The notes under the pieces are model-generated. The model searched no databases and was not told where the DNA came from. It saw nothing but the letters and a program-made list of their open reading frames with translations. From assembly GCF_020026305.1 (NCBI RefSeq), contig NZ_CP075691.1:310001-374000 (forward strand): a DNA stretch of 64,000 nucleotides, written 5' to 3'. Both the position numbers and the translations under genes were made by a program. Positions 57,885 to 64,000 of the stretch are shown here, piece after piece. Source of the DNA: Streptomyces sp. 135 (lineage in GTDB: Bacteria > Actinomycetota > Actinomycetes > Streptomycetales > Streptomycetaceae). Positions within the stretch are counted from its first letter, which is position 1. Every line of letters starts with the position of its first letter.

Positions 57885-58679
57885 TCAGGACTGCCGGGCG
57901 GCCCGCAGGTCGCTCTCGACCGCCGCCGTGATCAGCGGGAAGGACTCCGGCTCGAAGAACGCCTCCTCGCCGCTGGGCAGCATCCGGAGCCGGAACCGGT
58001 CCTCGGTGTGCTGCTTCCAGGCGGCCACGGACTCCGGCGGTACGACCTCGTCGTACTCGCCGGTGAACGCGGAGATCGGGCAACGCACCGAGGAGTAGGT
58101 GTCCCTGGCCGCGTAGCGCTCGACGAGCCGGCAGTCCGCCCGGTAGCTCGGCAGCATCAATTCCAGGAACAGCGGGTCGGACTTGAGCGGGCTGTTGTCC
58201 CGCACTCGTGTCGGATCGGCGAGGAACTGCTCGTCGGTGAGCTGCTCATCGGTCACCTCGGGAGGGACAAGCAGATGCGGGGCACTCTCGGCCGAGACGA
58301 ACAGGCCGACCGGGCCGGGGAGTTCCGGCTCGGTCCGCTCCAGGCGGGCCGCCAACTCAAAAGCGATCAGCGATCCCATGCTGTGCCCGAAGAAGGCGAA
58401 CGGCACGTCCAGGTGGTCCCGCAGCGCGGTGGCCAACTGCCCCACCAGTTCGTCGATGTCGGGCACGGCCGGCTCGGCGAGCCGGCCCTCCCGACCCGGG
58501 GTCTGCACCAGGACGGGTTCGACCTCGGGGCCGAAGCTGTCCGCGAGCTCCCGGTAACCGGAGGCTCCCTTACCGGCGTAGGGGAGGAAGAACAGCCGGG
58601 TGGCCGTCTCGTCTCCGGGCCGCCGGTAGGCGAGCCACTTGTCCTTCTTGTCTTTCCTGTCTTTCGCGGTGCCGGTCAT
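57885..58679 (-). CDS. Type II thioesterase (second), catalytic His missing
   Basis: Alpha/beta-hydrolase of the NRPS-associated thioesterase family, 264 aa. The family start FFLPYAGKGASGY, nucleophile motif FFGHSMGSLIAFEL and Asp motif GEYDEVVPPE are present. The usual His motif GGHFFL is replaced by SGEEAFFEPE, so no His stands at the expected place. It may be inactive, or use another residue. It follows the MbtH gene by 4 bases in a leftward two-gene operon, so it belongs to the NRPS cluster. A Lys/Asp-rich N-terminal stretch (DRKDKKDKW) is unusual. Confidence 0.88.
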   Translation of the reverse strand: MTGTAKDRKDKKDKWLAYRRPGDETATRLFFLPYAGKGASGYRELADSFGPEVEPVLVQTPGREGRLAEPAVPDIDELVGQLATALRDHLDVPFAFFGHSMGSLIAFELAARLERTEPELPGPVGLFVSAESAPHLLVPPEVTDEQLTDEQFLADPTRVRDNSPLKSDPLFLELMLPSYRADCRLVERYAARDTYSSVRCPISAFTGEYDEVVPPESVAAWKQHTEDRFRLRMLPSGEEAFFEPESFPLITAAVESDLRAARQS

Positions 58680-58683
58680 ATCG

Positions 58684-58884
58684 CTAGCCCTGCGTCTCCA
58701 TCTCGCGGCGAAGGCTCAGCGGCCGCATATCGGTCCACACCTCGTCGATATGACGGAGGCACTCTTCCTTTGTGCCGGTTACCCCGTCCGCACGCCAGCC
58801 GTCCGGTATATCCTTCCCCTGCGGCCAGATCGAGTACTGCTCCTCCTCGTTGAGGACCACGGAAAAAAGACCTTGCTCGCTCAT
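58684..58884 (-). CDS. MbtH-like protein
   Basis: Small protein of 66 aa of the MbtH family, which binds A domains and helps them fold and adenylate. The diagnostic residues are present: [39 protein letters not shown]. The ATG at 58884 follows GGAGG; a longer start at 58905 lacks a good site. First gene of the operon with the second thioesterase; it should serve the three A-domain proteins on the other strand. Confidence 0.95.
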   Translation of the reverse strand: MSEQGLFSVVLNEEEQYSIWPQGKDIPDGWRADGVTGTKEECLRHIDEVWTDMRPLSLRREMETQG

Positions 58885-59172
58885 ACGAACCTCCAGATGG
58901 CGCATGAATACAGCCGTCGCGGACAGCCGATCTTGACCTAGAAGCTAACAGCGCGACCCCCGGACGGCAAGGCTCCGCGGACAGCGGGACCGCATGGGTC
59001 GGCCATCGAAATCCCGGGCCTGGATTCATTGAGATCGCGCAGTTGAATCTTTAGACTTGCACCGCTGTTCCACCCCGTTGCCACCCATGTCGCGACGGGC
59101 CAGATCGGCGGCGAAGCGGAATGCATCATTCAAGTACGGATTCCGTGTGCCGCACACTTCACGCGTGAAGGG

Positions 59173-60285
59173 ATGGACGAAATGGACGAGGTATTCGCGG
59201 AGGTCCACGAGATCCGGCAAACCCTTCCGGAGCGGGCCCTGTTCCGGGACGGAGCGACGCTCGCGGATCTCTCCGAGAAGCTTGAGAGCAGCGGCTCGAT
59301 GCGGGGCCTGCCGGCCGTTCGGGCGCTCCTGGAGGACATACGCTCCTTCAAGGAGGGCAACCGCCTGGAAGCCGTCAAGGAGCACATCAACACCCGCAGG
59401 GACAACCACATATTCTCGCTCTTCGACGCGTCGTACTTCCCGAAGCTGAGCCTGGACTACCTCACCTACGAGACGCTCCCCACGGACCCGTATCTCGCCG
59501 ACAGGTACGCGAGCAACACCATGCCGGTGAACATCATCGGCGCCACCAAGGGATTCCACTCGCGGGTCGTGGTGGCGCTCTTCCCAGAGAACCACATCGA
59601 CGGCATCCAGAAGCCCGAGGACCTCATCTTCTATTTCGTTGACAAATTCGTCGAGCGACACAATCGAATAACCCGGAAAATGATTGACGCGGTCATGGAA
59701 CCGGGCAGTTTCCCGAGAATCCAGGGCGCGTCGGACAAGAAGGTCGAGCAGGCCGCCTCATGGTGGGTCAGGCTGCATGAATACCACCACCAGCAGGGCG
59801 ACATGCCCATCCCCGATTTCCTCTCCTCGAAGAAGATGAAGCCGCTGGCGGGCCTGGAGGAGCTGCGGGTCGATGTATCCGGAATGCTGGCCTGCATCCA
59901 TGACGACAATCTGCCGCGGGACGAGGCCATGACGGCCTACGAGTTCATTCTCGCCGAGCGGCTGCTGCGCTACGCCGTGGAGGGAATCCCCCGCCCCAAC
60001 TACGACGCGGTGGCCTCCCAGCTGCTCTTCAACTACCTCACGGAGCACAAGGGGATCCGCCTCGACGGCGGGCGGATCAAGCTCTCCGCCGACCTGCCCG
60101 TCGTCCTCGCGGCCTTCCTCGGCGAGATCCAGGCCATCGAGAGCCACATCCACACGGAACCGGTGAACGCGGTCAAGAAGCAGCTGCTCGAATTCACCAA
60201 CGCCTACACGGTCTTCGACCCCGAGGTGCGCGACTACCAGCACATCCCGTACTTCGCCGAGATCAAGCAGCGGCTCGGTGTCTGA
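59173..60285 (+). CDS. Unknown protein with an HExxH motif
   Basis: Cytosolic protein of 370 aa, mostly helical by pattern. It contains HEYHHQQGD (near residue 200), which fits HExxH, the zinc-binding motif of many metallo-enzymes, followed by acidic residues in GLEELRVDV that could give a third ligand. Another conserved-looking block is VERHNRITRKMIDAVMEPG. I recall similar proteins only as an uncharacterised actinobacterial DUF family (possibly DUF6421) and cannot assign a reaction. It heads a rightward group with the flavin reductase and P450 at the end of the NRPS cluster and is divergent from mbtH, so a role in tailoring is plausible. ATG 59173 follows GTGAAGGG. Confidence 0.75.
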   Translation: MDEMDEVFAEVHEIRQTLPERALFRDGATLADLSEKLESSGSMRGLPAVRALLEDIRSFKEGNRLEAVKEHINTRRDNHIFSLFDASYFPKLSLDYLTYETLPTDPYLADRYASNTMPVNIIGATKGFHSRVVVALFPENHIDGIQKPEDLIFYFVDKFVERHNRITRKMIDAVMEPGSFPRIQGASDKKVEQAASWWVRLHEYHHQQGDMPIPDFLSSKKMKPLAGLEELRVDVSGMLACIHDDNLPRDEAMTAYEFILAERLLRYAVEGIPRPNYDAVASQLLFNYLTEHKGIRLDGGRIKLSADLPVVLAAFLGEIQAIESHIHTEPVNAVKKQLLEFTNAYTVFDPEVRDYQHIPYFAEIKQRLGV

Positions 60286-60348
60286 CCGGCGGGACGGGCC
60301 CCCCGCGCCCACCCCGGACCCCCACGCGACCGAGTCGGAGGCTGTTTC

Positions 60349-60858
60349 GTGACGGTGCCCGCACAGCGACGCACACCAGTGAGCGCACAGGACTACCGGG
60401 AGGCCATGTCGCTGCTCGCGGTGCCGGTCTGTGTCGTCACCACGCGCCACGACGGACAGGACTGGGGCCTCACGACGAGCACCGTCACGGGGGTCTCGCT
60501 CGATCCGCCGCTCGTCTCGGTCTCCGTGGCCAGATCGGCCAGTTGTCACGGAGCCCTGTCCCGGGCCCCGGAGTTCGTGATCAACGTTCTCGGCGACCAC
60601 CAGCGCCATCTCGCCACGCGCTTCTCCACCAGGGACATCGACCGCTTCGCGGGCGGCGAGGTCTCCACCCTCCCGGGCACTCAGCTCCCCGTGGTCACCG
60701 ACGCGAGCGCCCTCTACCGGTGCACCCGGCAGGAAGTCGTCGCGGTGGGCGACCACGACCTGCTGATCGGCGAGCTGACGGACACCCGGCTCCGCACGGC
60801 GGCACGCCCGCTGGCCTGGTACCGCCGCGCGTTCCACCATCTCGAACCGTACGACTGA
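60349..60858 (+). CDS. Flavin reductase (FMN reductase-like)
   Basis: Flavin reductase-like (FMN-binding split barrel) protein of 169 aa. Typical segments are YREAMSLLAVPVCVVTTRHDGQDWGLT, TSTVTGVSLDPPLVSVSVAR, FVINVLGDHQRHLATRFST and the C-terminal WYRRAFHHL. Such proteins reduce FMN or FAD with NAD(P)H and supply the free reduced flavin to two-component oxygenases. In this cluster the natural clients are the LLM domains in NRPS 2 and in LLM-C. It starts with GTG after GGAGG, 63 bases downstream of the HExxH gene and 45 bases before the P450 gene. Confidence 0.9.
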   Translation: MTVPAQRRTPVSAQDYREAMSLLAVPVCVVTTRHDGQDWGLTTSTVTGVSLDPPLVSVSVARSASCHGALSRAPEFVINVLGDHQRHLATRFSTRDIDRFAGGEVSTLPGTQLPVVTDASALYRCTRQEVVAVGDHDLLIGELTDTRLRTAARPLAWYRRAFHHLEPYD

Positions 60859-60903
60859 GCCGGCCCCGGCGCCGGCACGAACTCCCGAGCAGAGGTAGTC
60901 CCA

Positions 60904-62172
60904 GTGAGTCAAGCGAGTCCTGTGAGCCGCGCAGCGGCCACGAACGACCGGCACCCGGCAGGGCCTCCCGCGCCCGCCACCGGGTGCCCGTACCAGAGCG
61001 GTTCCGGGACGACGACCGACCCGTGCCGTGACTATCTGGGGCTGCGGGAGGAGGAACCGGTCCGCTGGGACGAGGACCTCGAACTGTGGTTCGTCACCGG
61101 CTTCCGTGCGGCGACCGGGCTCCTGCGCCACCCCGCCCTGTCCTCCGCGTGGCCGGAACGGGCGAGCACCCCTCTCCACGCGGCGGCGGGAGGCGGCGCG
61201 GGCGGTGACGGGGCACGCACCTCGGGACTCGTACGCAAGTGGTTCATGTTCAACGACAATCCGGCCCACCACCGTGCCCGGAAGCTGGTGGCCCCGCTCT
61301 TCTCCGCCGAACGCATCGCCGCGCACCGGCCGTTCATCGAGGAACTGGTCGCCGAGCTGCTGTCCGGGGGCGGCGATTCCCTGGAGATCATGGAAGGCCT
61401 CGCCATCCCTCTCTCGGGCCGGGTCATCTGCCGCGTCCTCGGTCTGGACGCGGCCGTCGCACCCCACCTCGAACCGTGGGCCCTGGACGTCGCGGCCCTG
61501 CTGGTGGCGGACTACCTCCCCGAGGTGGTCGCCAGGGGACACACCGCCCTCCAGGACATGACCGCCCTCATCGACCGGGCCCTCGAAGGCGAACTGCCCG
61601 AGGAGTCGGCGCTGTACCTCCTCCGGCAGGCCCACCGCGACGGCGAGATCGGGCTGCAGGACGTCTGGGCCACGGCGACGTTCCTCATCTACGCCGGCTT
61701 CGAGACGACGTCCACCTTCATCGGCAAGGCCGTGCGGTCGATCCTGCACACGGGCTCCTGGGAGCGGCTGCGCACGGCCGACCTCGGTCCCGCCGTGGAG
61801 GAGCTGCTGCGCTTCGACACCTCGGTCCAGCAGGTGGCGAGGGTCGCGACGGAGACGTTCGAGGTCGCCGACCAGAAGATCGCGGCCGGCGACCTGGTCC
61901 TCATCATGCTGGGCACCGCCAACCGCGACGGGGAGGTCTTCGACCGGCCCGACCATCTCGACTACGACCGCCGGATCAAGCGCCACCTCGGCTTCGGCTT
62001 CGGCGCCCACTACTGCCTGGGCGCGGGCCTCGCGCGGCTGGAGGCCCAGGTCGCCCTGGAGGGGCTGCGCGACAAGTGGGAGACACTCCGCTTCCTGGAG
62101 CCGCCGAGGACGCGCTCCCATTTCGGGATCACCGCTCTGGAACGCCTGATGGTGGCGGGCGTCCAGCCGTGA
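60904..62172 (+). CDS. Cytochrome P450 of the NRPS-PKS cluster
   Basis: Soluble class I P450 of 422 aa. I-helix IYAGFETTS, K-helix EELLR and heme loop FGFGAHYCLGAGLARLE are all normal. The first 35 residues are Pro/Ala-rich and poorly conserved. It starts with GTG at 60904, closely following the flavin reductase gene. Probably a tailoring hydroxylase acting on the finished or carrier-bound peptide-polyketide; no dedicated ferredoxin gene is seen. It is the last gene that clearly belongs to the cluster. Confidence 0.9.
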   Translation: MSQASPVSRAAATNDRHPAGPPAPATGCPYQSGSGTTTDPCRDYLGLREEEPVRWDEDLELWFVTGFRAATGLLRHPALSSAWPERASTPLHAAAGGGAGGDGARTSGLVRKWFMFNDNPAHHRARKLVAPLFSAERIAAHRPFIEELVAELLSGGGDSLEIMEGLAIPLSGRVICRVLGLDAAVAPHLEPWALDVAALLVADYLPEVVARGHTALQDMTALIDRALEGELPEESALYLLRQAHRDGEIGLQDVWATATFLIYAGFETTSTFIGKAVRSILHTGSWERLRTADLGPAVEELLRFDTSVQQVARVATETFEVADQKIAAGDLVLIMLGTANRDGEVFDRPDHLDYDRRIKRHLGFGFGAHYCLGAGLARLEAQVALEGLRDKWETLRFLEPPRTRSHFGITALERLMVAGVQP

Positions 62173-62221
62173 CGGGCGCGTCATCGGCGCCGGGGCCCGG
62201 CAGCCGCGCTCGCCCCGGGGG

Positions 62222-63394
62222 CTACCGCTCCCGGCGTGCGAGGGCCGCCCGTACCGCGGCCTCGGCCAGCCGGTGGTTCTCGGGGCCCGCCCCGTAGCCC
62301 GACGGGAAGCCGAAGCGCCGGCGGGTGTACGCGTAGGCCACGCCGCTGTCCGGGTCCGCGAAGCCGAGCGAGCCCGTCGCCCCGCTGTGGCCGAAGGCGT
62401 CCGGGCCGAGGAAGGGGTAGCGGCCGCTCAGTTCCTCGAAGCCCAGGCCGAAGACGTCCTCGTTGCCGGTGACCCGGTCGGTTCCGCGGTACTGGACCCG
62501 GGCGAACTCGGTGATCGTCTCCGGCTTCAGGAGCGGCGCCCGGCCGTCCACCTCGCTGATCGCCGCCGCGTACATTCCGGCCACGCCCCGCGCGGTGCCG
62601 ACCCCGCCGGACGAGGTGGGGCCGAGCGCCCGTACGGCACGGGTGTTGGCGAACGCCACCAGGTCGGTCGGCGGCGTCGCGTTCTGGTTGAAGGCGACGC
62701 CCGCGACGCTCTGTGGGGCAGCGGCACCGGCCGCGAGCCGTTCGGCCTCCTCCGGGGTGGGCACCAACGGCAGCACGTCGGCACGGCGCGCTTCGAGCGA
62801 CTCGGGCAGCCCCAGGTGGAAGTCGAGCCCGTAGGGCGCCCTGATCCGCTCCTCGTAGATCTCCTGGATGGAGCGGCCGGTCACCCGCCGCACGACCTCG
62901 CCGGTCAGCGCGCCGATCACGAAGCCGTGGTAGCCGTACGCGGTGCCCGGCTCCCAGAACGGCCGCTGCCCCGCGAGCCGCGCGGCTATCAGCCGGTCGT
63001 CGGCCAACTCCTCGGTGGTGAACCCGCCGTCGACGCCGACGACCCCGGAGCGGTGCGCGAGCAGCTCGCGCAGCGTCAGCCGGTCCTTGCCGTGCGCCGC
63101 GAACTCCGGCCAGTGGGCGGCCACTTCGCGGTCCAGGTCGAGGACGCCGTCCTGCACCAGGAGCGCGACCACGAGGTGGGCGGCACCCTTGGTGATGGAG
63201 TAGAGGCCGGTCAGCGTGTCCGCGGCGGTGCCGGGGCCGCCCCACAGGTCGACCACCCGGCGGCCGTCGACATCGACGGCGAGTTGTGCCTCGGGGGCGT
63301 CCCTCGCCTCGTCGAGCACCGCGGCGAACGCCTCCCGTACGGCCTCGAAGCCTTCCGCCACAGTCCCCTGGACCCGGCCGTCGTCGCTTGACAT
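62222..63394 (-). CDS. Serine beta-lactamase-like hydrolase
   Basis: Beta-lactamase-fold (class C / esterase-type) serine hydrolase of 390 aa. The SxxK motif is SITK (in GLYSITKGAAHLV) near residue 78, with a YGYHG element as the possible Tyr motif and LLAHRSGV typical of the family. There is no signal peptide, so it is a cytosolic esterase or peptidase rather than a resistance beta-lactamase. The ATG at 63394 has a GGAATGGGGG-like site; the upstream ATG 63418 would add eight residues. Converges with the P450; cluster membership uncertain. Confidence 0.85.
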   Translation of the reverse strand: MSSDDGRVQGTVAEGFEAVREAFAAVLDEARDAPEAQLAVDVDGRRVVDLWGGPGTAADTLTGLYSITKGAAHLVVALLVQDGVLDLDREVAAHWPEFAAHGKDRLTLRELLAHRSGVVGVDGGFTTEELADDRLIAARLAGQRPFWEPGTAYGYHGFVIGALTGEVVRRVTGRSIQEIYEERIRAPYGLDFHLGLPESLEARRADVLPLVPTPEEAERLAAGAAAPQSVAGVAFNQNATPPTDLVAFANTRAVRALGPTSSGGVGTARGVAGMYAAAISEVDGRAPLLKPETITEFARVQYRGTDRVTGNEDVFGLGFEELSGRYPFLGPDAFGHSGATGSLGFADPDSGVAYAYTRRRFGFPSGYGAGPENHRLAEAAVRAALARRER

Positions 63395-63613
63395 GCGCTG
63401 CCCCCATTCCTTGATCATGTGTTGGTCGAGACATCACAACAGCCGTCCCTGAGCAGGCATTCCCGGGTGTGCTCGTGATCGCGGAGGGCCTCCCACCGGG
63501 CCGGGCGGGGGTTATCCCCCGGCCAAGTCGGAGGCACACCGCAGCGCGCCGCCGCGCCCCCGCGGACCATGATCGCTGCACCGATCCGGAAACCGAGTTG
63601 AGGAGCGATCACG

Positions 63614-64000
63614 ATGGCGGCGCACAAGAAACCGACCGGCCGACGGGAGCTGCTGATGGTCACGGCGGCGGGAGCCGCCACGGCCCTGTGGGCGCCGAAG
63701 GCGGGAGCGGCCACGCCGACGGTCGGCCAACGCCCCTCCGTCGTAAGGGCACTTGAGCGGGTCGCCCACCCGCTGCGTGCCACCGACCCTGGTGGCCGCA
63801 CCACCGACCTGCGCGCACTGGGCAGGATGGTCGGCTCTGCCGAGGTGGTCGGGCTCGGTGAGGCCACGCATGGCTCGCACGAGTTCTTCGCCATGAAGGA
63901 GCGGGTCTTCCGCCACCTCGTCGAGGAGAAGGGCTTCACCACCTTCGCCCTGGAGATGAGCTGGACGGCGGGTCTGCGGATCGACGAGTACGTCCGGGGC
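63614..64000 (+). CDS. Erythromycin-esterase-like protein (5' part)
   Basis: The first 129 codons of a gene that runs past the window end. The N terminus has a twin-arginine-type signal (RRELLMVTAAGAATALWAP). The mature part opens with the family motif VVGLGEATHGSHEFFAMKERV, followed by FALEMSW. The ATG at 63614 lies 5 bases after AGGAGCGA. Members hydrolyse macrolide lactones or, in Streptomyces, other unknown esters; the true substrate cannot be told here. It may be unrelated to the cluster. Confidence 0.85.
   Translation, partial: MAAHKKPTGRRELLMVTAAGAATALWAPKAGAATPTVGQRPSVVRALERVAHPLRATDPGGRTTDLRALGRMVGSAEVVGLGEATHGSHEFFAMKERVFRHLVEEKGFTTFALEMSWTAGLRIDEYVRG

Noticed and set aside
58885-59172. 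ACAGCCG pair before mbtH as a SARP box
   Set aside because: Two copies 13 bp apart do not fit the 11-bp period.

Overview
The window looks like a Streptomyces chromosome. GC content is very high, there is a complete-looking conservon (cvnA-E), an AfsR/SARP regulator gene carries a TTA (bldA-type) codon, stop/start overlaps are common, and secondary metabolism dominates. All calls rest on reading the sequence; no database search was run.

Layout. (1) 0-3.5 kb: a cvn operon (kinase tail, roadblock, DUF742, GTPase, ExxR-less P450). (2) 3.6-6.4 kb: a P450, then a TetR/hydrolase pair behind a doubled CCTAGG operator. (3) 6.4-20.3 kb: a compact type I polyketide locus with a type II thioesterase, a luciferase-like monooxygenase (LLM), a SARP, a Baeyer-Villiger monooxygenase, an acyl ligase, KS-AT-KR-ACP, a free ACP, a CoA-transferase III and an AhpD-like protein. 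Direct repeats of TCAGNNN at an 11-bp period lie before three of its operons, in the geometry expected of SARP operators. (4) 20.4-35 kb: ordinary and accessory genes, a tRNA-like small RNA, and a tract of broken genes (SDR, histidine kinase, ABC ATPase, DinB). (5) 35.6-62.2 kb: a hybrid NRPS-PKS cluster with its own exporter, MbtH, thioesterase, flavin reductase and P450. (6) 62.2-64 kb: a serine hydrolase and the start of an erythromycin-esterase-like gene.

The most unusual content is region 5. In gene order the assembly line reads A-T-C-A-T / C-A(LLM + FkbM methyltransferase inserted)-T / KS-AT-ACP / LLM-C / T-C-A-T-C. The doubly interrupted A domain has a glycine-like pocket, so the sequence suggests on-line alpha-hydroxylation and possibly O-methylation of a glycyl unit. 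A second LLM is fused to an atypical C domain placed right after the PKS module and followed by a T domain with no A domain. A flavin reductase 2.5 kb downstream could feed both oxygenases. The first C domain has lost the catalytic His, the line ends in a C domain rather than a thioesterase, and the neighbouring type II thioesterase lacks its usual catalytic His.

Several genes (cvnA tail, first NRPS, DinB, ABC ATPase) are broken by shifts that look like single-base deletions, mostly in G or C runs. Some of these may be assembly errors, so the first NRPS is probably one gene of about 1,690 residues in reality.
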